From Burkholderiaceae bacterium (GTDB lineage Bacteria; Pseudomonadota; Gammaproteobacteria; Burkholderiales; Burkholderiaceae_C): a stretch of 64,000 nucleotides of DNA. This document shows, piece after piece, positions 10,050 to 18,771 of this stretch. The position numbers and the translations under genes are program-made. The number at the start of each line of letters is the position of its first letter. Position 1 is the stretch's first letter. The stretch spans positions 1 through 64,000 of the forward strand of contig JAIRVR010000025.1 in the NCBI GenBank assembly GCA_031253795.1, given 5' to 3'. Below the pieces are notes generated by a model. It saw only the letters and a list, made by a program, of their open reading frames with translations. It searched no databases and had not been told where the DNA came from.

Positions 10050-10972
10050 GCCGGCCTCCCGAAGGATGCCGCCACGCGGTTGGCCGCCAGCACCACGGCC
10101 ACCACGACCAGGCCGGGTGCCGTGGTCAGCCACCAGGCGGTAGCGATGTAGTTGCGCCCCTCGGCGATCAGCAGCCCCCATTCGGGCGTGGGCGGTGGCG
10201 CACCGTAGCCCAGGAAACCCAGCGTGGAAATGGCCAGGATGGCCGAGCCGAACTGCAGGGCGGCCATGGCCAGCACCGAGGTCAGCGAATTGGGCAGCAC
10301 ATGGCGCCAGAGAACGGCGGCGAAGCGCCCGCCGCTGCCGAAGGCGGCCTCCACATAGTCCGAGCGGCGCACGCGCACCACCTCGGAGCGCACGAGGCGT
10401 GCGAAGCTGGCCACCGAGGCCACGCCCACGGCGATGGCGGCGTTGATGGTGCCAAAGCCCAGCAGGATGATGATGGCCAGGGACAGCAGCAGCGAGGGCA
10501 CGGCCAGCAGCACATCGACGAAGCGCATCAGCGCGTCCTCGGTGCGCCCGCCCGTGGCGCCGGCCAGCAGGCCGATCAGCGTGCCGGCGACCAGACCCAC
10601 GGCAACGGCCAGAAAGGCACCCGACAGGGAGTGCACGGCGCCATGCACCACGCGCGCCCACAGATCCCGCCCCAAGGCATCCGTGCCCAGCCAGTGCGCG
10701 GCGCCGGGCGCCAGCAGCTGCTGGCCGGCCTGGCCGGCCAGGGGGTTCTGGTGGGCGAACCAGCCTGGCGCCAGCGCCCACAGCGCGGCCGTGGCGATCA
10801 CCAGCCAGGCCAGGACCAGGGTCGGCGGCAGGCGCCGCAGGGCCGGCAGGGGAAGCGCCGGGCGCAAGGCGGCGGAGGGGAGCGGGGCATCGGCCGGCAG
10901 CGGCGTGGGCACGGATGCCGCTGCGGGCGTATCCGGGGGCTGGGCAAGAGCGTTCGAGACGGCGGTGTTCAT
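10046..10972 (-). CDS. Peptide-type ABC importer permease (DppC-like)
   Basis: A 308-residue membrane protein of the DppC/OppC class. After a 50-residue Pro/Ala-rich cytoplasmic tail come a first membrane segment, the family sequence HWLGTDALGRDLWARVVHGA near 92-111, and the ABC-coupling EAA loop EAAFGSGGRFAAVLWRHVLPNS near 210-230. Five or six membrane helices are visible. Starts and stops overlap with both neighbours as ATGA. The unusually long N-terminal tail is the only odd point. The substrate is inferred to be a small peptide-like or thioether-like compound because of the monooxygenase linkage. Confidence 0.92.
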
Positions 10973-11916
10973 GGCCGGTGGTCTCCGGAGTGGCGCAGGC
11001 GTGGATCGAGCAGCGGGTACAGCAGGTCCACGGCGAGATTGATGAGTACGAAGGCGGTGGCCGAGACCACGACCACGGCCTGGAGCACGGCCGTGTCCTG
11101 GTTGCCCACGGCCTGCTGGGTCAGGGTGCCCAGGCCGTTGAGGCCGAACACGGCCTCGGTCACCACGGCGCCGGCCAGCAGCTCGCCGAAGAGCACGCCG
11201 GCGATGGTCAGGGTGGGCAGCAGGGCATTGCGCGCCACATGCCGCAGCAGCACCCAGGAACGCGTGGCGCCCTTGGCGCGTGCCACGGCCACGAAGGGCT
11301 GGGCCAGGACGGCGTCGATATTGCGCAGCAGCACCTGGGCCAGCGGCGCCGAAATGGGCACGGCCAGGGTCAGGGTGGGCAGGACCAGGCCTTCCCAGGG
11401 ACCGGGATTGATGACGGGAATCCAGCCGAGCCGGAAGGAAACGATCTGGATCAGCATGATGCCCAGCCAGAACACCGGCACGGACACGAAGACCGAGGGC
11501 ATGGAATGCAGCAAGCGGCGCAGCCATGCCAGGGGCGCCAGGCTGGCCGCGGCCGCCAGCGCAGCCGCCAGCAGGGCGGCCGTGGCCAAGCCCAGGGCCG
11601 CCAGGCGCAGCGTGGGCGGCAGGCTGGTGGCCAGGCCCTGGCTCACGGGCACGCCGGCCTGCAGCGAGTAGCCGAAATGTCCCGTGAGGAACTGGCCCAG
11701 GGTGTGCAGATACTGCTGCCACACGGGCTGGTCGGCGCCATAGGCGGCACGGATGTCGGCGATCTCCTGCGGGCCCAGGCCCAGCTCGGGGCTGAGGAAC
11801 TTGATGAGCACGGCGTCGCCCGGCAGCAGCTGCAGCAGGATGAACGAGGCCGTGAAGGCCGCCCACAGCACCACGAGGGCCTGGGCGATGCGGCGCAACA
11901 GATAGCGGCTGGACAT
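10969..11916 (-). CDS. Peptide-type ABC importer permease (DppB-like)
   Basis: A 315-residue inner-membrane permease of the DppB/OppB class, starting MSSRYLLRRIAQALVVLW. Family features are LPGDAVLI near residue 30, the periplasmic DQPVWQQYLHTLGQFLTGHFGYS segment, and the EAA coupling loop ARAKGATRSWVLLRHVARNALLP near 205-227. It ends in an ATGA overlap with the second permease and starts 30 bp after the binding-protein stop. It forms the heterodimeric channel with the DppC-like subunit. Confidence 0.92.
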   Translation of the reverse strand: MSSRYLLRRIAQALVVLWAAFTASFILLQLLPGDAVLIKFLSPELGLGPQEIADIRAAYGADQPVWQQYLHTLGQFLTGHFGYSLQAGVPVSQGLATSLPPTLRLAALGLATAALLAAALAAAASLAPLAWLRRLLHSMPSVFVSVPVFWLGIMLIQIVSFRLGWIPVINPGPWEGLVLPTLTLAVPISAPLAQVLLRNIDAVLAQPFVAVARAKGATRSWVLLRHVARNALLPTLTIAGVLFGELLAGAVVTEAVFGLNGLGTLTQQAVGNQDTAVLQAVVVVSATAFVLINLAVDLLYPLLDPRLRHSGDHRP

Positions 11917-11946
11917 GGTCTTGCTCGGCGCGGTCCTGGTGCGTGT

Positions 11947-13635
11947 TCAGCGCGGTGCCAGCCAGGCGCTGTAGAAGCTGGGCCGGCCCACGGCCTCGAA
12001 GCCCACGTCGCGCACCCAGGTGGCACCGGCAAAGGCCTGGGGTTCCTCGAAGATGGGAATCACGTAGGCCTGGTCGATCAGGTAGTGCTGGACCTCGCCC
12101 GCCAGCGCCAGGCGCCGGGCGGCATCGGTTTCGGCGGCAATGGCATCGAACAGGCCGTTGAGCCGGCCATCCTCGAAGGACCTGACCTTCTGGCTCACGC
12201 CGCCCTTTTGCAGCAGCACGTTGCGGTTGGTCGGGTAGTAGTTGCTCTTGATCACGTCGGGGTCGGCGCGGCCCACCATGCCCGGCAGCACGCCGGTCTT
12301 GTCGGGGTCCAGCGTGTCCACGGCGCGGCTGCCCGAGTCGCCGGCCAGCACGTTGAGCCGGACCCCGAGCCGGGCCCACTGCTGGGCCACGAGCTGCAGG
12401 GTCTCCTTGTTCTGCGGCTGGGGCAGGGACTCATAGGTCGACAGCACCAGGGACTTGCCGTCCCTGTGGCGCACGCCATCGGCGCCCAGGGTCCAGCCCG
12501 CGTCTTCCAGCAACTGCCTTGCGCGGGCTTCGTCGTAGGCCAGCTTGTCCGACAGGTCCACGAAGCCCGCGGCCGTCGAGGCGATGACGGAGCGCGCCTG
12601 CGGGTAGCGTGGCGAGAACAGGGTCTCGACGATTTCCCGGGTGTTGGTGCCGTGCAGCAGGGCCTGGCGCACGCGCAGGTCGGCCACCAGGGCGTTGTCG
12701 GGGCGCAGGGCGATGCTGTTGTTCACGCCACGCGTGGGCGGCGCGTAGATGGCGAACTTCTGCGCTTCCACGCGCTTTTCGTCATAGGCCTGGACCTGGC
12801 GTATGAAGCCGGCCTGGCCCGCCAGCAGGGCGCCGATGCGCACGCTGTCCTCGGGCGTGACGATGAACTTCACCTCGTCCAGGCGCGCTCGGCCCTGGTG
12901 GGCCAGCCGGGCCGGGCCCCAGGCATAGTCCTTGCGGGCCTTGAGCACCAGCTCCTTGCCCAGGGTTTCGCTGGCCACGACAAAGGGGCCGGAGCCGATG
13001 ATGCGCGTGGCATCGCCCAGCTCCTCGAATGGGCGGTCCAGCGTGGACGGCGAGACCAGGCCCGATCCGATCACCGACGTGCCCTGCAGAAAGCCCGGCG
13101 AAGGTTTCCTGAAGAAGAACTTCACCGTCAGCGGGTCCACCACCTCGCTGCGCTCGTAGTTGTTGATGACCTCGGACACAGGCTGCTTGAGTGCCTTGTT
13201 GCCCAGGCCGTAGGTGTCGAAGTTGCGCGCCACGGCGGCAGCGTCCAGCGGCGTTCCGTCCGAGAAGCTCACGCCCGGGCGCAGCTTGAAGCTGTACTCC
13301 GTGGCATCGGCGTTCACGGTCCAGGACTCGGCGATCCAGGGCTGTATCTCCAGGGTCTGCGGATCCTGGTAGGTCAGCTTGTCGGTGATCTGGTTGAGCA
13401 CGCCGCCGTTGGGGTAGAAGCCCCCGGCCGGCGGGTACAGGTTGGTATGGGCCTGCTGCTCCAGATAGACCAGGGTGCCGCCTTGCACCGGACCCGTGGA
13501 GGCCGCGGCCTGGGCCGTGTCCGTGGTCCGGGAGCAGCCCGCCAGCGCCAGGGTGCCTGCCAGCACCGCCACGGCGGTGCGCAGCATGGAAGGGAGAGTC
13601 GGCCTGGCTGACTTCGATGGGGAAAACACGTTCAT
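11947..13635 (-). CDS. Peptide-type ABC substrate-binding lipoprotein (KPN_01854-type)
   Basis: The 562-residue product is a class C (DppA/OppA) solute receptor. The N-terminus is a lipoprotein signal ending LAGTLALAGC (lipid-bearing Cys about residue 35), so it is anchored outside the inner membrane. Typical family stretches are QTLEIQPWIAESWTVNADATEYSFKLRPGVSFSDGTP and the C-terminal AYVIPIFEEPQAF. It resembles the 'KPN_01854 family' binding proteins that accompany luciferase-like monooxygenases. I place the start at ATG 13635 (GACGAGG upstream); ATG 13587 would also leave a signal peptide. It is the first gene of the operon. Confidence 0.9.
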   Translation of the reverse strand: MNVFSPSKSARPTLPSMLRTAVAVLAGTLALAGCSRTTDTAQAAASTGPVQGGTLVYLEQQAHTNLYPPAGGFYPNGGVLNQITDKLTYQDPQTLEIQPWIAESWTVNADATEYSFKLRPGVSFSDGTPLDAAAVARNFDTYGLGNKALKQPVSEVINNYERSEVVDPLTVKFFFRKPSPGFLQGTSVIGSGLVSPSTLDRPFEELGDATRIIGSGPFVVASETLGKELVLKARKDYAWGPARLAHQGRARLDEVKFIVTPEDSVRIGALLAGQAGFIRQVQAYDEKRVEAQKFAIYAPPTRGVNNSIALRPDNALVADLRVRQALLHGTNTREIVETLFSPRYPQARSVIASTAAGFVDLSDKLAYDEARARQLLEDAGWTLGADGVRHRDGKSLVLSTYESLPQPQNKETLQLVAQQWARLGVRLNVLAGDSGSRAVDTLDPDKTGVLPGMVGRADPDVIKSNYYPTNRNVLLQKGGVSQKVRSFEDGRLNGLFDAIAAETDAARRLALAGEVQHYLIDQAYVIPIFEEPQAFAGATWVRDVGFEAVGRPSFYSAWLAPR

Positions 13636-13721
13636 ACCTCGTCCGCTGAAAACGTCGATCTGCCGGATGCGCCGCCAGGGCGGGCGCAGTGCCGGATCCA
13701 TGGTTTTCATGCTATCGAGGG

Positions 13722-13761
13722 CAAATATTCGTGCTCATATATTGAGTAGCATCGATATTTG
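13722..13761. promoter_or_regulatory. AT-rich inverted repeat in divergent promoter
   Basis: In the 265-bp gap between the importer operon and the OsmC gene is an island of AT-rich DNA holding an imperfect inverted repeat: CAAATATTCGTGCTCA (13722-13737) against TGAGTAGCATCGATATTTG (13743-13761). It has no U tract and lies 87-126 bp upstream of the binding-protein start, so an operator/promoter is more likely than a terminator. The cognate regulator is unknown, and no regulator gene lies next to it. Confidence 0.4.
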
Positions 13762-13900
13762 AAAAACGACTTAGACAAATCGGCGCCGCCCGGGCGCCCA
13801 TATCCGGCAGGCGCATAAGCGCAGACGGATTCCTTTGTTTGCCGCGTGCGCCGCGGTCCCAACAATGGCCTGGCATGTCTCTTCCAACGAAAGCCAGTCC

Positions 13901-14452
13901 ATGAGTCCACTGAACGAATACCTCGCGCAAAAGCGCGCCGCCGTGCTGGAGCGCAGCGCGGCCGTCGCGGCTGGCACGGCCCAGCCCGCCACCCTCAAGG
14001 CCCATGTGCGGGCCGAGGGCCGCAGCGGTGTGCGCCGCCTGCGCATCCGCGAGCACCAGGTCATCAGCGACAGCCCGCCCGACTTCGCGGGCTACAACCT
14101 CGGGCCCAGCTCGCCCGAGCTGCAACTGGGCGTGCTGGGCACCTGCGTCACCCACATCTTCCTGATCCAGGCGGCCGAGCGCCAGGTGCCGCTGGAAAGC
14201 CTCGAAGTCGAGGTCACGGGCATCATCGATCCGCGCGGCGGCAAGCCCGGCCACGAGGCCACGCCCATCTGGCCGCATGAGATCGGCTACACCGTGCACA
14301 TCGACTCGCCGGCCAGCCGCGCCGAGATCGATGCCCTGTTCGAGGCCGTGGAGCGCACCTGCCCCATCCTCAACCTGCTGCGCAACCCGCAGTCCATCCG
14401 CGCCGAAGTGCGCCACACCGACTCCAGCGCCCCCGAGCGTCTGGCGGCCTGA
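13901..14452 (+). CDS. OsmC-family protein
   Basis: A 183-residue OsmC/Ohr-fold protein. The two characteristic cysteines are at 82 (LGVLGTCVTHIFLIQAA, start of the central helix) and 154 (ERTCPILNLLRNPQ), the pair that reduces organic hydroperoxides in this fold. The ATG at 13901 has AACGAAAG upstream; a start at 13865 is possible but weaker. It is divergent from the monooxygenase operon and co-directional with the glyoxalase-like gene 24 bp downstream. A role in protecting against peroxide or thiol-reactive products is inferred. Confidence 0.85.
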   Translation: MSPLNEYLAQKRAAVLERSAAVAAGTAQPATLKAHVRAEGRSGVRRLRIREHQVISDSPPDFAGYNLGPSSPELQLGVLGTCVTHIFLIQAAERQVPLESLEVEVTGIIDPRGGKPGHEATPIWPHEIGYTVHIDSPASRAEIDALFEAVERTCPILNLLRNPQSIRAEVRHTDSSAPERLAA

Positions 14453-14476
14453 AGCCGCCAGGGAAAGCACCGCACC

Positions 14477-15301
14477 ATGACCTTGCCACTCGACCACATC
14501 GTCATCGCCGTCCAGGACCTCGAACGCACCATCGCCGATTTCAGCGCCCTGGGCTTTCAGGTGCTGCGCGGCGGCGAGCATCCCGGACGCTCCACGCACA
14601 ACGCCCTGGTCGTCTTTGGCGACGGCGCCTATTTCGAGCTCATCGCCTGGCGCTCCCCCGCGCCCGAGGAGCGCTGGTGGCAGCAGCTGCAGCGCCATGG
14701 CGAAGGCATCGTCGACTTTGCCCTGCTGCCATCCGAGACCGGCGCCGTGGTCGCCGCCGCACAGGCGCGCGGTCTGGACTACGAGACACCCTACGAAGGC
14801 GGCCGCCTGCGGCTCGACGGTGCCCGGCTGCACTGGCGCAATGCGCGTGCGCGCAGCCAGGACCTGCCCTTTCTCTGCGGCGACCTCACGCCACGCGCCC
14901 TGCGCGTGCCCGAGGGCGAGTCGCGCATCCATCCCAACGGCGCGGCCGGCGTGGCGCGCCTGCATGTGGCCGTGCACGACCTGCGCTCCAGCCTGGCGCG
15001 CTGGCGTGCGCTGCTGGGCGAGGGCGCGGACATCTCCGAGGCCCGGCGCTCCGGCGATGGCAGCGCCTACCGCGCCTCGCTGAAGCTGGGCTCCACCGAG
15101 CTGGTGCTGGCAGCCCCGGCCCAGGGCGTTGCCACGGGCGCGCTGGGCCACTGGCTGGCCACGCGTGGCGAGGGCCCCTATGTCATCGAGCTGGCCGTGC
15201 GGGATGCCGCCGCCGTGCGGCCGCTGGACGAGAGCGCCACGCATGGCGCGCGCATCGCCCTGGTCCAGCCCGCCGAGGCCGGGGAAACCGCCGCCGCATA
15301 G
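14477..15301 (+). CDS. Glyoxalase-like (VOC superfamily) protein
   Basis: A 274-residue cytoplasmic protein starting MTLPLDHIVIAVQDLERTIADFSALGFQV, the glyoxalase/VOC fold with a metal-site His near residue 7 (LDHIVIAV). A second beta-alpha-beta-beta-beta unit occurs in the C-terminal half (GVARLHVAVHDLRSSLARWRALLG, about residues 157-180). It resembles the 'glyoxalase-like domain' family. Substrate unknown. The gene lies 24 bp after the OsmC gene, so the pair is probably one transcript and may serve the adjacent monooxygenase module. Confidence 0.82.
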   Translation: MTLPLDHIVIAVQDLERTIADFSALGFQVLRGGEHPGRSTHNALVVFGDGAYFELIAWRSPAPEERWWQQLQRHGEGIVDFALLPSETGAVVAAAQARGLDYETPYEGGRLRLDGARLHWRNARARSQDLPFLCGDLTPRALRVPEGESRIHPNGAAGVARLHVAVHDLRSSLARWRALLGEGADISEARRSGDGSAYRASLKLGSTELVLAAPAQGVATGALGHWLATRGEGPYVIELAVRDAAAVRPLDESATHGARIALVQPAEAGETAAA

Positions 15302-15345
15302 GCGAAATACGGCGGCGCTAGAATGGCGCCCCCGCTGATCCATCT

Positions 15346-15366
15346 GCCCACTCCGGTGGGCTTTTT
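15346..15366 (+). terminator. Rho-independent terminator
   Basis: GCCCAC, loop TCCG, GTGGGC (15356-15361) followed by TTTTT. It lies 45 bp after the stop of the glyoxalase-like gene and just before the Hsp70-like gene. Confidence 0.75.
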
Positions 15367-15407
15367 CGTTGCCGCCGCCCCTGGGCGCCGCTGCAGCGCC
15401 GCTTGCC

Positions 15408-16664
15408 ATGACGACTGCTCACACGCCCGCCACGCTGGGCATTGATTTCGGAACCTCCAACTCCGCCATGGCCTGGCGCGTTCCAGGCCAGGCTGCACGC
15501 CTGCTGCCCCTGGAGGGCGAAGCCTGCGGCATGCCCACGGCCCTGTTCTTCCACAGCGACGAACACAGTACCCACTTCGGGCGCGATGCCATGGCCCAGT
15601 ACCTGGACGGCGAGCCGGGCCGGCTCATGCGCTCGCTCAAAAGCCTGCTGGGCAGTGCCTTGCTGCAGGAAAAGACCGCCGTGCACGACCAGCTGGTCAG
15701 CTACCAGGACATCATCGGCCTGTTCCTGCGCCGCGTGGCCGACCGCGCCCGCGTGGCGCTGGACGGCCGCCTGCCCGAGCGCGTGGTCCTGGGCCGGCCC
15801 GTGCACTTCGTGGACGACCATCCCGAGCGCGACCGCCAGGCCCAGCAGGCGCTGGCCGATGCCGCGCGCGCAGCGGGCCTGGGCGAGGTGGATTTCCAGA
15901 TGGAGCCCATCGCCGCCGCGCTGGACTACGAGCAGCGCCTGACACGCGAGTCCGTTGTCCTGGTGGTGGACATCGGCGGCGGCACCTCGGACTTCACCGT
16001 CGTGCGCCTGGGCCCCGAGCAGGCCGGGTGCGGCGACCGCCGCGACGACATCCTGGCCACCAGCGGCGTGCATATCGGCGGCACGGACTTCGACCACCGG
16101 CTCAACCTGGCGCAGCTGATGCCGCTGCTGGGCTACCGCCACATCGGCCCCAGCGGCCGCGAAGTGCCCAGCCGCGTGTTCTTCGACCTCTCGACCTGGC
16201 ATCTGATCCAGTGGCTGTATTCGCCCAAGGCCCTGGCCGAGGCGCGCAGTCTGCGCACAGACTACAGCGACCAGCGCCTGCACAAGCGGCTGATGGATGT
16301 GCTGGAGCTGCGCGAAGGCCACCGCCTGGCGGCCGTGGTGGAGCAGGCCAAGATCGAGGCGTCCACGCGCCACGCCGAAGCGCCGATCGAGCTGGCCTGG
16401 CTGGAGAGCGGCCTGGCCGCTGCCATTTCGCCCCAGGTGCTGCACGAGCAGCTGCAAGGCCCCCTGCTGCAGGTCGTGGCCTGTGCCCAGGACTGCCTGC
16501 GCCTGGCCGGCGTGGCGCCCCAGGCCCTGGACGCCATCTACCTCACGGGCGGCTCCTCGGCCCTGCGCACTTTGCGCGAGGCCCTGCGCGATGCCTTCCC
16601 GGACGTGCCCCAGGTCGAGGGCGATCTGTTCGGCGGCGTGGCGACGGGCCTGGCGTACGCCTGA
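15408..16664 (+). CDS. Hsp70-family protein (YegD-like)
   Basis: A 418-residue actin-fold ATPase corresponding to the Hsp70 nucleotide-binding domain alone. Phosphate 1 is GIDFGTSNSAMAW (about 9-21), phosphate 2 is VDIGGGTSDFTVVRL (about 186-200), and the adenosine motif is YLTGGSSALRTLREAL near residue 380. There is no substrate-binding domain, as in YegD-type proteins (about 450 residues in E. coli), whose function is poorly known. The ATG at 15408 is chosen because the family N-terminus begins at once; the upstream start at 15369 would lie just beyond a terminator. It converges on rsmI. Confidence 0.88.
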   Translation: MTTAHTPATLGIDFGTSNSAMAWRVPGQAARLLPLEGEACGMPTALFFHSDEHSTHFGRDAMAQYLDGEPGRLMRSLKSLLGSALLQEKTAVHDQLVSYQDIIGLFLRRVADRARVALDGRLPERVVLGRPVHFVDDHPERDRQAQQALADAARAAGLGEVDFQMEPIAAALDYEQRLTRESVVLVVDIGGGTSDFTVVRLGPEQAGCGDRRDDILATSGVHIGGTDFDHRLNLAQLMPLLGYRHIGPSGREVPSRVFFDLSTWHLIQWLYSPKALAEARSLRTDYSDQRLHKRLMDVLELREGHRLAAVVEQAKIEASTRHAEAPIELAWLESGLAAAISPQVLHEQLQGPLLQVVACAQDCLRLAGVAPQALDAIYLTGGSSALRTLREALRDAFPDVPQVEGDLFGGVATGLAYA

Positions 16665-16689
16665 CCGCCCCTGACCGGCGTCACCGGGC

Positions 16690-16716
16690 GCTCCCCTCCC
16701 GCTTCACGCGGGAGCG
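16690..16716. terminator. GC-rich hairpin between convergent genes
   Basis: CTCCCGC (about 16696-16702) pairs with GCGGGAG (about 16708-16714), within a longer GCTCCC...GGGAGC context. There is no U tract. It lies between the Hsp70-like gene and rsmI stops and could end transcription weakly from either side. Its sequence resembles the hairpin module of the dispersed repeat described elsewhere, so it may be a remnant of one. Confidence 0.35.
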
Positions 16717-16734
16717 CGGGCGCCGGCACGGCGG

Positions 16735-17670
16735 CTATGCCTGGGCCGGGTCGTCCTCGGCCGCCTGCCTGATGGCCAGGGCCGCGTCATAAAGCCGGTT
16801 GCGCGGCGCTCCCGTGATCTCGGCGGCCAGGCGCACGGCAGTCTTGGTCGGCAGTTCGGCCAGCAGCAGGCGCAGCACGCGCAAGGCATCGCCGTCGTCC
16901 TCCTCGGCGGCCACGGGGTGCAGGACCACGGCGAACTCGCCCTTGCTGCGCTGGGGCGAGGCCTGCAGCCAGGCCGGCAGCTCGGCGGCGGCCAGGGTGG
17001 CGATTTCCTCGAACTGCTTGGTGATCTCCCGCGCCAGCGTCACGCGGCGCTGGCCCAGGGTGGCCAGCGCCGCGGCCAGGTCGGCGATGCGGTGGGGCGC
17101 CTCCAGCAGCACGGTGCAGCGCGGCTGCAGGGCCAGCTGCTGAACGGCGGACAGGCGTTCGGCGGACTTGGTGGGCAGGAAGCCCGCGAACACGAAGCCG
17201 CCTTCGCCCTGCGAAGGGGTGACGGCGCCGGCCACGCTGATGGCTGCCGTGATGCTGCTGGCTCCGGGCAGCGGGATGGTGCGCAGGCCTGCCGCCTGCA
17301 CGGCCGCGCACAGGCGGGCGCCGGGATCGCTGACGCCGGGCGTGCCCGCGTCGCTGACATAGGCGATGCGCTGGCCCTGCTGCAGCCGCGCCACCACCTG
17401 CTGGGCAGCCTCGGCCTCGTTGTGCTGGTGCACGGCCAGCAACTGGCTGCCGGGGCGGTCCAGGCCATAGGAGCGCAGCAGGCCCTGGGTGTGGCGCGTG
17501 TCCTCGCAGGCCACGCAGTCCACGATCTGCAGCACATGCAGCGCGCGCAGGCTGATATCGGCGAGATTGCCTATGGGCGTGGCCACCACGTAGAGGGCAC
17601 CCTGCGGATAATGCTGGGATGCGGCGGCATCCTTGGCTGCGCCCAGCGCGGCGGCGAAAGAGGTAGTCAA
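16735..17670 (-). CDS. rsmI: 16S rRNA (cytidine-1402)-2'-O-methyltransferase
   Basis: A 311-residue tetrapyrrole-methylase-fold enzyme that methylates the ribose of C1402 in the ribosomal P site. Signatures: LYVVATPIGNLADISLRAL (about 25-43), CEDTRHT, YVSDAGTPGVSDPG, and PLPGASSITAAISVAG near 120-140. No ATG fits; the start is TTG at 17670, preceded on the minus strand by AAGGAAA at 5 bp. That TTG shares its first base with the ATG of yraN on the other strand, so each gene's ribosome-binding site lies inside the other gene. rsmI next to yraN is a widespread arrangement. Confidence 0.95.
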   Translation of the reverse strand: MTTSFAAALGAAKDAAASQHYPQGALYVVATPIGNLADISLRALHVLQIVDCVACEDTRHTQGLLRSYGLDRPGSQLLAVHQHNEAEAAQQVVARLQQGQRIAYVSDAGTPGVSDPGARLCAAVQAAGLRTIPLPGASSITAAISVAGAVTPSQGEGGFVFAGFLPTKSAERLSAVQQLALQPRCTVLLEAPHRIADLAAALATLGQRRVTLAREITKQFEEIATLAAAELPAWLQASPQRSKGEFAVVLHPVAAEEDDGDALRVLRLLLAELPTKTAVRLAAEITGAPRNRLYDAALAIRQAAEDDPAQA

Positions 17671-18080
17671 TGGGTTTCCTTGCGAAAAAGCCGGTGGGCA
17701 CGGCACAGCCTGCACCCAGCACGCGCCAGCAGGGCCAGCGGGCCGAAGCCCTGGCGCTGGCCCATCTGCAGGCGGCGGGCCTGCATCTGGTCGAACGCAA
17801 TTATCGGACGCCGGGCCGTGGCGGCGGGGAGATCGACCTGATCCTGCGCGACCGCGACGGCACCCTGGTCTTCGTGGAAGTGCGCAGCCGAGCGTCGCAG
17901 GCCTTCGGCGGGGCGGCTGCCAGCATAGGCGCCGGCAAGCGCCGGCGCATCGTGCTGGCCGCGCGCCACTACCTGATGCGCTGGCCTGCACCGCCGGCCT
18001 GCCGCTTCGATGTGGTGGTGGTCGACGGCGGCACCCGGGCGCCGCAGCTGCAATGGCTGCAGGCCGCCTTCGATGCCTGA
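17670..18080 (+). CDS. yraN: YraN/UPF0102 endonuclease-like protein
   Basis: A 136-residue predicted nuclease of the UPF0102 family. The restriction-endonuclease-like core is GGGEIDLILRDRDGTLVFVEVRSR (about 51-74), with the E-x-D...E-x-K/R-type motif; the usual Lys is Arg here (VEVRSR), common in this family. Its function in vivo is unclear. The ATG at 17670 is shared by one base with the TTG start of rsmI. diaA and dolP follow, the same neighbours as in E. coli. Confidence 0.93.
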   Translation: MGFLAKKPVGTAQPAPSTRQQGQRAEALALAHLQAAGLHLVERNYRTPGRGGGEIDLILRDRDGTLVFVEVRSRASQAFGGAAASIGAGKRRRIVLAARHYLMRWPAPPACRFDVVVVDGGTRAPQLQWLQAAFDA

Positions 18081-18162
18081 GGCGCGGCCCGCGTTACGGC
18101 TGCAGCACAAATAACGCCTGGCTACGAAAGACTTCCAGGGCCGCAGTTATCATCGGGCCTCC

Positions 18163-18771
18163 ATGCTTGAGCAACGTATCCAACAGCATTTCATCGACAG
18201 CGCCGACCTGAAATACCAGGCCGCCCAGGCGCTGAGCCAGCCCATTGCGGCGGCAGTGCAGGCCATGCTGGCCTGCGTGACCAGTGGCGGCAAGGTGCTG
18301 GCCTGCGGCGCAGGCGCATCGGCCAGCGACGCCCAGCTCTTCGCCTCCCTGTGTGTGGCCGGCTTCGAGCGCGACCGGCCCGAACTGGCCGCCGTGGCCC
18401 TGGTGTCCGACGGAGGCCTGCTGGGCACGGTGGGCGCCACGGGCTCGGGCGGCAATGCCACGCAGTACCTGGCGCGCCAGGTGCGCGCCCTGGGCCAGCC
18501 GGGCGACCTGCTGCTGCTGATGTCGGCCAGCGGCAACGATGCCGCCGTACTGGAGGCCCTGGATGCCGCCCACGAGCGCGACATGATGGCCGTGGTCCTC
18601 AGCGGCCGCACGGGAGGCGCCCTGGCGGCGCGCGTGCGCGAAACCGATGTGCTGATCTGCGTGCCCCACGACCGGGCCGCGCGCGTGCGCGAAGCCCATA
18701 CCCTGGTGCTGCACTGCCTGTGCGATGGCGTGGATGCCCAGTTACTTGGCGAACAGGAGATGCCTCTATGA
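18163..18771 (+). CDS. diaA: DiaA/GmhA-type SIS-domain protein
   Basis: A 202-residue single SIS domain. Its core sequences are KVLACGAGASASDAQLFASLC (about 45-65), DLLLLMSASGNDAAVLEAL and VPHDRAARVREAHTLVLHCLCDGVD. It could be annotated as phosphoheptose isomerase, but the yraN-diaA-dolP context identifies it as DiaA, a DnaA-binding tetramer that promotes initiation at oriC. The catalytic-site residues of GmhA are not convincingly complete, e.g. ACGAGASASDA replaces the GNGGSAADA of GmhA. It overlaps dolP by ATGA at 18768-18771. Confidence 0.85.
   Translation: MLEQRIQQHFIDSADLKYQAAQALSQPIAAAVQAMLACVTSGGKVLACGAGASASDAQLFASLCVAGFERDRPELAAVALVSDGGLLGTVGATGSGGNATQYLARQVRALGQPGDLLLLMSASGNDAAVLEALDAAHERDMMAVVLSGRTGGALAARVRETDVLICVPHDRAARVREAHTLVLHCLCDGVDAQLLGEQEMPL

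Noticed and set aside
18163-18771. Phosphoheptose isomerase (gmhA)
   Set aside because: The SIS fold is shared, but the yraN-diaA-dolP context and the altered substrate loop favour DiaA.
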